64,000 nucleotides of DNA from Clostridia bacterium. Lineage in GTDB: Bacteria > Bacillota > Clostridia > UBA1381. Under the pieces are notes generated by a model. The model was not told the DNA's origin. It made no database searches and saw only the letters and a program-made list of their open reading frames with translations. The position numbers and the translations under genes were made by a program. Shown here in pieces: positions 25,689-35,636 of this stretch. Where the stretch lies: NCBI GenBank assembly GCA_017935675.1, contig JAGBHE010000065.1, positions 1-64,000 on the forward strand, read 5' to 3'. The number at the start of each line of letters is the position of its first letter. Position 1 is the first letter of the stretch.

Positions 25689-28589
25689 ATGAGAAGAAAC
25701 CTGAAAAAGTTATTAAGTGTATTTATGGTAATCATGATGATTGCCTCTCAGCTGTGTATTTGCGTAAATGCGGAAGGAATTAATCCGTATAACAAAAATA
25801 ATATGTCTACTGCAATTACGGGCGGCGGATATGCTAATCACCAGGGCAATGCCACTCTCGGCGGCTGGAGCTATAATTCATACGCTTGTTTTAAGGACAT
25901 GGATTTCGGAGAGGACGGAGCGCTTTCCGTTACGATCGGTACGGCTATAGGCGAGGATTACGGATATCCGGGAATTAAAGTCTGGGCTGTAGATTCACTT
26001 GATGATACAGATATAATCGCAGCAAATTTCAACAACGTATCGGTAAAAACCGCAGACGGTGCAGATAAGGGTGCAGTTCTTTTAGGTGAGGTTTCCGGCG
26101 GAAGATGTCTGGGATGGAGTACTGAGAGCTGTACAACCGCACGGATAGAAAAGGTTACAGGCATAAAGACTGTTATTCTCGCGCTGAGCGGTGCCGCAAA
26201 CCTTTACAGCATACAGTTTAACAAAACAGAAGCATATGATGAAAAGATGTTCTTTGATCTTGATCTTTCAGATTATACAAATGAGACGCCTGTTGCAAAG
26301 AATGCAGTGATAGGCTCGTCAGCCGGTATGGCCGTTTATCAGGATGAAGTGTCAAAGTCACGTTATCCTGTAATGGAACAGTTTGCAACCGAAAATGGCG
26401 TAAAGAAATATGTCGTAACTGCAAGTGAAGATGAAGCAGGAAATGTAACGGAGAACGGATTTATTAACCTTTATAAGGAATACGGTGCAGTTTCTGCTGC
26501 AGCTGATGAAATTTCGGTCGAGGGTTGGTTCCGCTCGGACGCGTCCGTAAAAACAGGTGAATACAGAAAAATATTTAACTTCGGCAAGAATTTGTATAGT
26601 CAGTCTGCAAATGATGATCAGACATATATGATGTTTGACGTCGGTGACGGAAAAAGGTATCGGGCAAGATATTCAAGAGTTACATATTACAATGAAATGC
26701 TGATTGATCCTTTCGTAAAGGGCGAATGGACCCACGTGGTATTTACAAGAAGCTGGGACAAGGATACAAGCAAGTGGACATCAACTGTTTATGTAAACGG
26801 CGATTTAAAGGGCACGTCAAGCGCAGAAGGCACTCATGATGAATATCCCGAATCAAACATTCAGATTGGTACATCAGGCAACAGCAGAGATAAGGGCTTT
26901 ATCGGTGCAGTAGGTGACTTCAAGCTTTATAATACCATACTTACGGCGGGACAGGTAAAGGATAAGTATGAGGCGGGTCTTGCGGATTATACGCCGTTAT
27001 CAAATGATTTTGATATAATCAATTATAAGGATTATGATGAGATAGATCCTTTTGCGCAGTCATTGACCCTTAAATTTTCAAATAAATTTACAAAAGAAGA
27101 AGCAGAGAGAGCTGTTTCGTTCAAGAAAGAGATCGGAGATAATTTATTTGAAGATATCAACGGCGGATTCAGTGTTGAGGCTGAAGATGAAACAAACACG
27201 TTGACATTAAGGTTTGGTAAGCTTGAAAAGGGCATGAATTATGCAGTTATGTTTGACGGCATGAAGTCTGTAGGCGGTGTTGAGCTTTCAGCAAACAAGC
27301 TCATGCTTACAACAAACATGGGAGCAGTTTACGTTGATACTGATTTTTCGGGACTAACCCCCGGAGACCATCCGACTGCTGAGAATACAGGACTTGTATT
27401 TAAGTCAAGCGGAATTGATAATTCTTCGGATGATATATATGTCCGTGAAAAGAACGGAACAAACTATATTGAGATAAACAGTACAAGCAGCGAGAGAAAG
27501 GATTCATATGCTGCATATAAGTTCGAGAATACTGTAACCACACCTGTAAAGGTGGAATTCGGCATCAGCGGCAATGATGATACCCCCAACGAAAACGGTC
27601 ATCTTACAAGAGGAATAAGACTGAACCTTAACGGCAATTACATTTTCGGTATGCTTAATACGGAGGGAACGCAATGGAATACAGCCAATACATCCGCAAG
27701 CATTAAGAGCAATACGACAACCACAGATTCAAACGGGTTCTTTAATCTTAAATATATATTCAATGCGTCAAAAACGGATGGACTTACCTATGCGGCCTAC
27801 AGTGAAGATGACAGCAATTTCTATATTGAAGGTGCGAATGAAAACATTAAAGGCATAGACATTATCTCATTCCAGCAGTATTTGTCATCAGTGGGAAATC
27901 CGCAGATTAACCTTTCACGCGTAAGGGTTACAAGCTATGCAATGCCCGAAATAACAGCAAGTACACCATACGGGGCAGATAGGACAGTAACATACAGCTT
28001 TAATGATGATATTGACGTAAATACTCTTGATAAGGTTTTAATCACAGACGCAAGCGGCAGCGAAATTAAGGCAAATGTTGATTATGATGCCAAGGCAAGA
28101 AAGATAACGATCGCGTTCAACAATGATCTTTATATCAATAACGGATATACTGTATCGTTTGCAAACGTAATGAACAATGACGGTGAAAAAATCGGTTTGT
28201 CTGCTCCGGTGCAGTTTGCCGGAGACCTTATCGGTATGGCTTCCGACGTTGTTTTCACATCATCAGAGGGTGTTATGAGCAATATAACGGATATGGGCAG
28301 CAATGATACTGTAACAGCAGCGTTTACCGTTGCCAACACAGCATTGACGGCTAAGAACGTAACAGTTATCCTTGCATTTTATGAAGGCGATAAATTTAAG
28401 ACAGCTGCGTTTGAAGAAAAAGAACTTGCAGCAGGCGGCAATACCGATATAACGGTAAGCGTTAAAACCACCGCGGCGGAGGAACTTACAAACGGTAAAA
28501 TCAAGCTGTTTATATGGGATGGAATGAATTCGATGAAGCCCGTATGCGGGGGAAGCCGGTCAATTGACAGTGACGGGGTGCATCTTTGA
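25689..28589 (+). CDS. Secreted CBM6-like / LamG / Ig-like surface protein
   Basis: A 966-residue secreted protein: signal peptide to about residue 28, a CBM6-like module (~30-175, starting GGGYANHQGNATLGGW and containing ACFKDMDFGEDG), a LamG domain (~185-415, with EISVEGWFRSD and WTHVVFTRSWDKD), an SbsA-like Ig domain, a second jelly-roll (~540-740), another Ig-like domain and the FIWDGMNSMKP C-terminal module seen in neighbours. It is probably a glycan binder of the same kind as the 23234 product. GAAAGGGG precedes the ATG. The last residues (after MKPVCG) differ from family endings; a one-base change in the GGGGG run at 28548-28552 would fuse it to the next frame. Confidence 0.82.
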   Translation: MRRNLKKLLSVFMVIMMIASQLCICVNAEGINPYNKNNMSTAITGGGYANHQGNATLGGWSYNSYACFKDMDFGEDGALSVTIGTAIGEDYGYPGIKVWAVDSLDDTDIIAANFNNVSVKTADGADKGAVLLGEVSGGRCLGWSTESCTTARIEKVTGIKTVILALSGAANLYSIQFNKTEAYDEKMFFDLDLSDYTNETPVAKNAVIGSSAGMAVYQDEVSKSRYPVMEQFATENGVKKYVVTASEDEAGNVTENGFINLYKEYGAVSAAADEISVEGWFRSDASVKTGEYRKIFNFGKNLYSQSANDDQTYMMFDVGDGKRYRARYSRVTYYNEMLIDPFVKGEWTHVVFTRSWDKDTSKWTSTVYVNGDLKGTSSAEGTHDEYPESNIQIGTSGNSRDKGFIGAVGDFKLYNTILTAGQVKDKYEAGLADYTPLSNDFDIINYKDYDEIDPFAQSLTLKFSNKFTKEEAERAVSFKKEIGDNLFEDINGGFSVEAEDETNTLTLRFGKLEKGMNYAVMFDGMKSVGGVELSANKLMLTTNMGAVYVDTDFSGLTPGDHPTAENTGLVFKSSGIDNSSDDIYVREKNGTNYIEINSTSSERKDSYAAYKFENTVTTPVKVEFGISGNDDTPNENGHLTRGIRLNLNGNYIFGMLNTEGTQWNTANTSASIKSNTTTTDSNGFFNLKYIFNASKTDGLTYAAYSEDDSNFYIEGANENIKGIDIISFQQYLSSVGNPQINLSRVRVTSYAMPEITASTPYGADRTVTYSFNDDIDVNTLDKVLITDASGSEIKANVDYDAKARKITIAFNNDLYINNGYTVSFANVMNNDGEKIGLSAPVQFAGDLIGMASDVVFTSSEGVMSNITDMGSNDTVTAAFTVANTALTAKNVTVILAFYEGDKFKTAAFEEKELAAGGNTDITVSVKTTAAEELTNGKIKLFIWDGMNSMKPVCGGSRSIDSDGVHL

Positions 28590-29154
28590 AACGTCTGATA
28601 CATCAAGTGACGGAGTGTATGTTTTTACATACACTCTGTCAGAAAAATTAAGGCCGGATACGGTTGTACCGCAATCATTTTCAGTATCGTACGGTAAACA
28701 GGAAGCAGAGATAACAGACGTCCTGTACTATCCCGACCGGAACAGAGTAAAGCTTTACTTAAACGGTGAGCTTTATATGAAAAAATTAAATGTGAAACAA
28801 ACAGGTGTTAAGGGACTTGACGGGGAGTTTGTCAATTTAAGTATGAGCGGATATGCTTTTATTGAGAATGAGACATCATATGGCGGCGTTAATGTGACAG
28901 GCGTTTATTATTATCAGAACGGCGCGCAAATCCCCGAGATAAAAGGGAGGAGCAATATTCTGATTAAGGTCCCGGTGGCAAACGGAAGCAATGAGGATAT
29001 TTGTAATGCTGATATTTATCTCACAGACCCGTCAACAGGTGTGTCAGCACATAATACGTTCAGTGTTCCGTCATATTCTTCGACAGAAGTTGAATTTTAT
29101 ATAGAAAACTATATATTTGGCAGTAATGATATAAATTTTGCTGTAAGCAGATAA
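28564..29154 (+). pseudogene. Probable frameshifted C-terminal extension of the 25689 protein (Ig-like)
   Basis: A 196-codon frame from TTG 28564 overlapping the 3' end of the previous gene. It has no ribosome-binding site and no signal peptide, yet its content (YVFTYTLSEKLRPDTVVPQS, RVKLYLNGELYMKKLNVKQT) is a normal SbsA-like Ig domain followed by a beta module. The domain seems to begin upstream of the TTG (GQLTVTGCIFETSDT), in the region covered by the other frame. Loss of one G in the GGGGG at 28548-28552 would make one product of about 1150 residues. It could be a real mutation, an assembly error or a slippery-site frameshift. A separate gene is less likely. Confidence 0.6.
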
Positions 29155-29182
29155 TAAACGGTTAAAAAACTGCGTTTTTCTT

Positions 29183-29302
29183 AATATAACTAAAAGCAAG
29201 ATGTACCCCGCCTCTATAGGCGGCGGGTTCCACTTACTTTTTTCAGTGGGGGTACAATCCCCCACTGAAACGTTGAATGACGGGGCTTTGCCCCTTATTG
29301 AA
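29183..29302 (+). repeat. Three-hairpin repeat element, copy 2
   Basis: A 120-base near-identical copy of 17992-18110 with the same three stems (CCGCC/GGCGG, TTTCAGTGGGGG/CCCCCACTGAAA, GGGGC/GCCCC). It lies in the leader of the SLH gene at 29350, so it splits locus A a second time. Confidence 0.7.
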
Positions 29303-29349
29303 AGGAAAAATTCGCAAGATTTTTTACATCTTCTTGAAAGGAAATGGTT

Positions 29350-32300
29350 ATGAAATTCGGAAAAAGAATAATTGCGGCAATAATGCTGTTTGTATTTGTG
29401 GCAGGTATTCAAAATGCGTCGTACGCTTTGGGGGAAAGAGATGCATTGGAGATTATTTATGCAAATACATTGGACGGTGCGACACAAGGCGGTTATAACA
29501 GCAGCGGCGCATTCCTGGGAAGTATGACAAACGGAGCGTCATATTATTATAAAAATGTTGATTTCGGGAAAATATCTCCGACATATGTTGAGGTCGGAAT
29601 AGGTGTTCCCGATGAGTATGCCGGTTCTGTTTTTCAGCTTATGATTGATAAGCCGGACGGTGATGTAATCGCAGAGTTTGATGCAGTATCCAGCGGGGAT
29701 TTCAATACTTCATTGGTCAGACGTTTTGAGCTTAAAAAAAGTGTTACCGGAACGCACGATTTGTATATGAAGAAGCTGAGCGGAATGCCGACAAATATTT
29801 TTACATTTCAGTTTTTCGCGCCGCTTTCGGGGGAAAATGTATTTGAGGTTTATGACGGTACCGGATATTTTACCGACATAAAAGACAGCAGATATAAAAC
29901 AGAGATTGAAGCCCTTAAAGCCTTGGAGGTTATAATCCCCGAGCCGGAGAATACATTATTCTATCCTCAATTGTATGTAACACGTTTATCGTTTGCAAAG
30001 ATGCTTTATAGGCTGATGAACGATAATTGGTATGATGACGCTGAAAAACGATACAAGGATATGCCGGATGATGCTGAATCCAACGCTGCGGTAAACTATC
30101 TTGTTGATGAAGGTATATTGAGTGTAAGCGGAGTTTATTTTGAACCAAACGGCTTTGTGACAATAGCATCGGCTTATGAAATGCTGCTGCGTGTGCTTGG
30201 TTACGGACCTGTTCTCAAAGAAGGAGGGTCATCGGTTCTCAGCGCTGCACAGAAAGCAGGACTTACAGCAGGCGTTTCTACAAACGGAAAGCTGAGAAAC
30301 GAGGAAGCTGCCGTGGTTTTGTATAATGCCGCAGTTGCAGAGTGTATGCCATACGATATACTCAGCAGCTTTGCAAATGAGGAGGATGAAGTGCTTATAA
30401 CAAAAACAATGGGTTATAAGACCGGCTCGGGACAGGTAACGGCAAATGCATATACGTCCCTTGCGGCTCCTCTGCCGAAAATAGTAGATTCAGATGTTAT
30501 GATTGGCGATGAAATATATAGTGTAGGTTCTACAAATGCAAAATCTCTTCTGGGTTATGATTGTGATTTTTTCTATACCGATGATGCGGGTGATTATACG
30601 CTCCGGTATATAGCACCCAAGAAAAATACTGCTGCAAAAGAAATAAACAGTGTTGAATATGATATAACAAACATCACAACCAAAGTTATCGAGTATGATA
30701 ATGCAAAAGAGCAAAACCGCAAAATAAATCTTAAAGATGATACGGTAATAATATATAACGGTATGGCAATTGACCGGAAGCTTTCAGATATGATTGATTC
30801 CCTTCCGCTAAGGGGCAGTGTTCGTTATATACAAAACACAAAATCTGCAAATGTTTTGTTCATCGAGGAGTATTCAAATATCATTATCGATTATTTAGAT
30901 ACATCCGAAGGCGTTATCATGGATGAAATAACGGAAAAAGAACTGAAATATGAAGATGGTACAGACAGAATCTATGCTGTAAAAAACGGCGAAAATGTCA
31001 GAATAAAGGACATTAAAAACGGTGATGTCTGTATGCTTTACGTAAGCAAAAATACTGCCGGAGAAAAATTGATAAGACTTGTTGCAGGCGGCGGACGGTT
31101 CGAGGGAAGCGTGATGGCTGTCTCTGAAGACCGAGTGACAATAGACGCCGTGGAATATAAGAAAGCATATGAGCTTTCAGACGAAATCGCTGTTGGCACA
31201 AACGTTGAGTATTATCTGAATGCCGCAGGTGAAATAGTCAAAATAAAGCACATTTCAAACGCAGAGAATATAGGTGTATATCTCGGCAGTTATATCGATG
31301 ATAATGACAAGCTTTATATAAGGGTTTTTACAACGGATAATAAGACAGCTGTTTTTGAATGTGCCGAAAAGCTATATGTTGACGGGGTAAGATCAAAAAG
31401 CCCTGAAAACGGTAAGTCCATGCTTGACGCGTGTGCAGTAAGCATAGATAAAACAGTAATAAGATACTCTGTTTCAAAGAATGCGGTAAAAATGGTAGAT
31501 ACGATAAATAATGCTGCCGAGAATGTATATGATGTTCTTGAAAGAAGAAAAGCCGGTGTTGAGTATCAGTATGAATCAGGCGGCAGGGTACTCGTAAATA
31601 AGTCGAATGGCAAGGTTGACGGCATATTTGCAGCAAACGGCAGATTTCTCAATATCGAAGGAGACGCATCTGATATAGACAACTATATGTTTACGGGAGT
31701 AAGCGGTATTGTTACATCACTTACGGGTGATTTGTACTGCTTTGACAGGGAAAGCAAGTACATAGATATATTTGTGGTTAAGGGCCGCTCAGAGGATCAG
31801 GAAAATCCGGCTGTTTTTGACAGTATTTATTCAGGGCTTAACGAGGATGATGAAATTTGCCATTTTATCAAGTGCATATCCTCTAAGGGCAGTGTGGAAT
31901 ATATTGTAAGGGACGAGGATTTGAAGTCTGATGATTTGGCTGTAATTAAGTCATTGAAACGCGGAGACTGGATAAGTGTCAAGAAAAACAGAAGAAATGA
32001 AATTGTATCCTTGCAGATTGTATATGCGGGGGACGGACAAACAGGAAGAGAATATGTAACCTCATCAGGAAGGGTAATGACACATTACTATACACTTAAT
32101 GAAACGACTTACGCTACTGGAAACAATAATCAGGACAATCGCATGGTTATGGGTATAGTAACAGATAAGTTTGATTCTTATATTGAGATAACACACGGCG
32201 ATGGTACAACGGAGCTGATATCCGGGGCAAATGTTTCATGTGTTAAGGTGCAGGAGTATGAAAGTCCGGTCAGCGGATTAAATATATCAAACATCAAAAA

Positions 32301-32367
32301 GGGTGATTTGGTTGCTTCATGCATTAAATTCAGAAGACCTGTTGAAATTGTTGTACTTAATTATTGA
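29350..32367 (+). CDS. Secreted protein with CBM6-like module, N-terminal SLH repeats and long uncharacterised region
   Basis: A 1005-residue secreted protein. The signal peptide ends near ASYALG. Residues ~30-160 are CBM6-like (YYKNVDFG, TYVEVGIGVPDEYAGS, HDLYMK). Degenerate SLH repeats (~170-345) include YFTDIKDSRYKTEIEALKAL and VTIASAYEMLLRVLGYGP; these bind pyruvylated wall polymer. The remaining ~650 residues are beta-rich, begin with SVGSTNAKSLLGYDCDFFY and match the second half of the protein at 46012 (TNAKDMLGY, TAIIFNGHAKPL versus TVIIYNGMAIDRKL). I do not recognise that region. ATG 29350 is used because GAAAGGA (29336-29342) is too close to ATG 29344. It is followed 20 bases later by the partner SLH protein. 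Confidence 0.78.
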   Translation: MKFGKRIIAAIMLFVFVAGIQNASYALGERDALEIIYANTLDGATQGGYNSSGAFLGSMTNGASYYYKNVDFGKISPTYVEVGIGVPDEYAGSVFQLMIDKPDGDVIAEFDAVSSGDFNTSLVRRFELKKSVTGTHDLYMKKLSGMPTNIFTFQFFAPLSGENVFEVYDGTGYFTDIKDSRYKTEIEALKALEVIIPEPENTLFYPQLYVTRLSFAKMLYRLMNDNWYDDAEKRYKDMPDDAESNAAVNYLVDEGILSVSGVYFEPNGFVTIASAYEMLLRVLGYGPVLKEGGSSVLSAAQKAGLTAGVSTNGKLRNEEAAVVLYNAAVAECMPYDILSSFANEEDEVLITKTMGYKTGSGQVTANAYTSLAAPLPKIVDSDVMIGDEIYSVGSTNAKSLLGYDCDFFYTDDAGDYTLRYIAPKKNTAAKEINSVEYDITNITTKVIEYDNAKEQNRKINLKDDTVIIYNGMAIDRKLSDMIDSLPLRGSVRYIQNTKSANVLFIEEYSNIIIDYLDTSEGVIMDEITEKELKYEDGTDRIYAVKNGENVRIKDIKNGDVCMLYVSKNTAGEKLIRLVAGGGRFEGSVMAVSEDRVTIDAVEYKKAYELSDEIAVGTNVEYYLNAAGEIVKIKHISNAENIGVYLGSYIDDNDKLYIRVFTTDNKTAVFECAEKLYVDGVRSKSPENGKSMLDACAVSIDKTVIRYSVSKNAVKMVDTINNAAENVYDVLERRKAGVEYQYESGGRVLVNKSNGKVDGIFAANGRFLNIEGDASDIDNYMFTGVSGIVTSLTGDLYCFDRESKYIDIFVVKGRSEDQENPAVFDSIYSGLNEDDEICHFIKCISSKGSVEYIVRDEDLKSDDLAVIKSLKRGDWISVKKNRRNEIVSLQIVYAGDGQTGREYVTSSGRVMTHYYTLNETTYATGNNNQDNRMVMGIVTDKFDSYIEITHGDGTTELISGANVSCVKVQEYESPVSGLNISNIKKGDLVASCIKFRRPVEIVVLNY

Positions 32368-32387
32368 TTGAAAGGGGGAATGTTAAC

Positions 32388-34100
32388 ATGAGAAAAATAA
32401 TTTTAGCAGCGGCATTTATTTCGGCATTCCTGCTTTCTACGGCATTTGCGGCCGACATTGATGTAACTTTAAATTTTAATAACCAAACAAATTCCGTAAA
32501 AGTGAGCGGTGCTGCAAAAACCATAAAGAATAACACAGCCTTGACGCTTACGGTTACGGGACCTGACGGCTCAATTGTTTTTGCCGATCAGACGAAAGCG
32601 TCGGATGCGGCAGACGTTTCTGCCGGGTTTGAATTTGCAGAAATGCCGTTTTCCATAAATTCACCGGGCGGAGTATACAGCTTTGCGGTTTCGGGATATA
32701 AGCTCGAAAACGCTGAATTGAAGACTTTTAACTACACAGACGGGGAAACGCTTCTTGAGCTGATGAACGGTTTGAAAAACGCTGCCGACGGAGCGTCATA
32801 TGTAGTAATCAACAGCGACGCTCTTGCAATAGACGGCAGTCTTTGCACAAGTCTCGGTGAAAAGGGAAGAGCAGTGTTTACGCAGCTTATGAAGAAAACG
32901 TCATATGTGCTGCCGCCTGCCTGTGAAACACAGCAGCAGTATGATCAGCTTCAGCAAAGTGCCGCCCGCCTGAGAGATGAATATATGGGATTTATAGCAA
33001 TAGCAGCGTTCAATGACATTGTATCTACAGGCATGATGAAGGAATGGCTGTCCGGCTATGCCGATATGTATGGCATTAATATTGATGACGCAGCCACAGC
33101 GGTTGATGAGTCTAAGCTGTATGAGTATGTTGATAATTCAAAAGACAAAACACAGCTTGTAAATGGTCTTATAGTATCTCAGATTACAACGATGGAGGAG
33201 CTAAAGGGCAGATTGTATGAAAAGGCACTCTTAGCTGCTGTTGAAACAGAGCATTACAGCGAAACATTAATTATTTTAAGGGATTATGCCGATATTATAG
33301 GATACAATAAGACAAGCTTTGCCAAGCTTACCGATAATGAAAGGATTAGCATATATAATTCCGTTACGGGAAAAAGTTATTCCAGCTATGCTGATTTGGC
33401 GCTTGCGGTAGATAAACTCATAAACGAGAAGCTTAACTCAAGCAATTCCGGAGGCGGAAACGGGGGAGGCGGTGGAAGCAGCGGCAGAAAACGAAACAGT
33501 ACAGGTGTCGGTGCACTTGCGGAATCCGATGTGACAAACACCGTAAGCAAAAACAAATTCTCTGATGTGCCGGATGGATTCTGGGCTGAAGAAGCTATTG
33601 ATTTCCTGACTGAATACGGTATGGCGTCCGGAAAAGGTGACGGTAAGTTCTATCCGGAGGATTACATAACAAGAGCTGAGTTTATTAAGCTTGTCGTTAA
33701 TGCAGTCGGTATTAAAAACAGTGATTCTGCGGAAGAGTTTTCAGATGTATCGCGTGATGCATGGTATGCTCCGTATGTATATGCTGCAAAGGCGGCAGGT
33801 ATAGCAAACGGAGATTATAAAAATTGCTTTAATCCTAACCAATATATCTCAAGAGAGGATATGGCTGTAATTCTGTTCCGCGCATACGGAATAGAGAGTG
33901 ATTATGATACTCTTGAGTTTGCAGATAGTGGGGATATAAGCGAATATGCCGGGAGTGCAGTCGCATATTTTAGCCGTGTCGGAATAATAAATAGTATGGG
34001 AAACGGTTTGTTTGCACCGAAAGCAAATGCAACAAGAGCACAGGCTGCAAAAATGATTTATGAAACTGTTTTAAAATATTCGCAGGACATAAACGCATAG
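32388..34100 (+). CDS. SLH-anchored surface protein with C-terminal triple SLH
   Basis: A 570-residue secreted protein with a signal peptide (ending TAFAAD), a small beta domain (~22-120), a helical region (~125-345), a Gly/Ser-rich linker (~355-368) and three SLH repeats (~385-565). The first reads NKFSDVPDGFWAEEAIDFL; ITRAEFIKLV, ISREDMAVIL and ATRAQAAKMI mark the ends of the three. The order helical domain, Gly linker, SLH equals the protein at 44071, so the two are paralogues. It should be held on the cell wall and display its N-terminal part outward. AAAGGGGG precedes the ATG. It is the last gene of locus A, followed by a terminator. Confidence 0.9.
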   Translation: MRKIILAAAFISAFLLSTAFAADIDVTLNFNNQTNSVKVSGAAKTIKNNTALTLTVTGPDGSIVFADQTKASDAADVSAGFEFAEMPFSINSPGGVYSFAVSGYKLENAELKTFNYTDGETLLELMNGLKNAADGASYVVINSDALAIDGSLCTSLGEKGRAVFTQLMKKTSYVLPPACETQQQYDQLQQSAARLRDEYMGFIAIAAFNDIVSTGMMKEWLSGYADMYGINIDDAATAVDESKLYEYVDNSKDKTQLVNGLIVSQITTMEELKGRLYEKALLAAVETEHYSETLIILRDYADIIGYNKTSFAKLTDNERISIYNSVTGKSYSSYADLALAVDKLINEKLNSSNSGGGNGGGGGSSGRKRNSTGVGALAESDVTNTVSKNKFSDVPDGFWAEEAIDFLTEYGMASGKGDGKFYPEDYITRAEFIKLVVNAVGIKNSDSAEEFSDVSRDAWYAPYVYAAKAAGIANGDYKNCFNPNQYISREDMAVILFRAYGIESDYDTLEFADSGDISEYAGSAVAYFSRVGIINSMGNGLFAPKANATRAQAAKMIYETVLKYSQDINA

Positions 34101-34108
34101 TTATATAT

Positions 34109-34170
34109 AACCGCAGAATGTAGTGTCGATGGAAAATCAGCAGATATACGATATACATTCTGCGGTTTTG
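34109..34170 (+). terminator. Terminator of locus A
   Basis: AACCGCAGAATGTA pairs with TACATTCTGCGGTT (14 bp) followed by TTTTGTATTTATT. The loop is long (about 31 bases) but the stem is perfect. Confidence 0.8.
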
Positions 34171-34183
34171 TATTTATTGATTA

Positions 34184-34264
34184 TTAATTGACCAAAACGG
34201 TCTCCCAATATTCTTTGGAATATGGCAGTATTTGGGTAAATTCCGACTGCACATTTATTTGCAT
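34184..34264 (-). CDS. Possible 26-residue ORF after the beta-helix gene
   Basis: Reading on the minus strand from ATG 34264 gives MQINVQSEFTQILPYSKEYW, then six more residues and TAA at 34184. AAGAGGT abuts the start, which is too close for a normal ribosome-binding site. It could be a stub of a lost gene; I do not recognise it. Confidence 0.2.
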   Translation of the reverse strand: MQINVQSEFTQILPYSKEYWETVLVN

Positions 34265-34271
34265 ACCTCTT

Positions 34272-35636
34272 TTATTTGATACTTAAACTTATGTCACTGC
34301 TTTTTACGGTTACATTTCCTTCTGTTAGCGGCTTAAATGAATCTGAAGCTATGCTCGAGCTTACGGAAAGTGTTATTTCAAACCCTTCATCCGCACTGAC
34401 GAGTGTTTCAATACCATCTTTAAATGTAACTCCGCTTAAAACGAGGTTTGTTTTGGTGTAAACAATACCTTCTGTTTCTATGTTTTTAAATATAAATCCT
34501 GCACCGCCCAGTTCAGAGTTGATTAGTTTAATATTACCTACGGGAGTACGAGCGTGTAGGAAGGTTGTAATATCGTTTTGGATATAAATGTTTTCAAATA
34601 TGATATTATCCAGCACGGGAGCGTTTGAGCCGGGGTAGTAGCTTCTTGAAAAATTATCCTTGTCAAAGTGCAATGAGAATGCAATCGGTCTTTTTTTCTG
34701 AAGGAAAATATCCTTAAAGTGAATGTTTCGACAACCGCAGTTTTCGATAACCTCGTTCTGTACCATACACCATGTAATGCCGTCATAAACAGCCAAGCCA
34801 TTTTCGTGGGTGGGTGGAGTGAGAGTTTTAAAAATTCTTCCGTCGGGCTCCATAAATACACGATAGAGTCTGTTATTATACTCTACAATATCGGAGTGTT
34901 GAACCTCCATACCCTTTTCCCATTTAAGCCATGAGCCGGCAAGCACGCGGCAAAAAAAGCCTGTTGTCCCGTTGTTATCGTCAAGGTCATAGCAGTCCTC
35001 AATTATACCGTTTTCTATCCAACCCATTTGCGGATTGGAGGTTGCATAATCATGTGCGTTAAGTGCAATGGGATCATCATAGGTTTTAAATATACAATGT
35101 CTTATTGCAAATTTATTTCCTGCTCCGAGATGCACGCCATCCTTTCTGCCCTCAATCCGAGAATTTTCTATCATGAAATTCTCGAACGAGCATACTTGAA
35201 CAGCAAAATCCTTTGCAGGAAGGTCATATACTTGAAAATTATCAATGTATAAATTCTTTATATATGAGAATGCAAGATGTGCGTTAAGACCGGGAACTCC
35301 CTTTTTGCTTTCTAATGTGATATTTTCCGATACAACGTCATTACATATGAGAGTTAAATTGAGTATACGAATATTTGAATTATATTTTCTTGTGAAAGCA
35401 CCTTCATTTATGAATAGATATGATGTTTCGGTTTTGTTTTTTTGACGTCGGATAACTGCTCCGGCACAGAAAATGACGGAGGTATTATCCTTTAGCACTA
35501 TAGTATCATCAATATCATATGTTCCTGACCTGTCAATATAAATATCTCCGCCAATATCTGCGGCTTTTTGTAATATTCTATAGTTTTCCGAAGCATCATT
35601 TTCGGGACTGAATCCCATTTGACTTAATATAATCAT
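34272..35636 (-). CDS. Cytoplasmic GH28-like right-handed beta-helix protein
   Basis: A 454-residue beta-helix protein without signal peptide. The sequence around RKDGVHLGAGNKFAIRHCIF followed by KTYDDPIALNAHD mirrors the GH28 (polygalacturonase) core, where the NTDGID strand is followed by GDDxxA; the Asp pair in TYDDP would be the catalytic acids. The usual GH28 histidine (GHG) is not seen, so the activity may differ. The start is ATG at 35636 (minus strand), overlapping the AraC stop as ATGA, which implies coupled translation. Acting inside the cell, it would trim imported uronate-type oligosaccharides. GH28-like is a fold-level call; a lyase or epimerase is possible. Confidence 0.7.
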   Translation of the reverse strand: MIILSQMGFSPENDASENYRILQKAADIGGDIYIDRSGTYDIDDTIVLKDNTSVIFCAGAVIRRQKNKTETSYLFINEGAFTRKYNSNIRILNLTLICNDVVSENITLESKKGVPGLNAHLAFSYIKNLYIDNFQVYDLPAKDFAVQVCSFENFMIENSRIEGRKDGVHLGAGNKFAIRHCIFKTYDDPIALNAHDYATSNPQMGWIENGIIEDCYDLDDNNGTTGFFCRVLAGSWLKWEKGMEVQHSDIVEYNNRLYRVFMEPDGRIFKTLTPPTHENGLAVYDGITWCMVQNEVIENCGCRNIHFKDIFLQKKRPIAFSLHFDKDNFSRSYYPGSNAPVLDNIIFENIYIQNDITTFLHARTPVGNIKLINSELGGAGFIFKNIETEGIVYTKTNLVLSGVTFKDGIETLVSADEGFEITLSVSSSIASDSFKPLTEGNVTVKSSDISLSIK

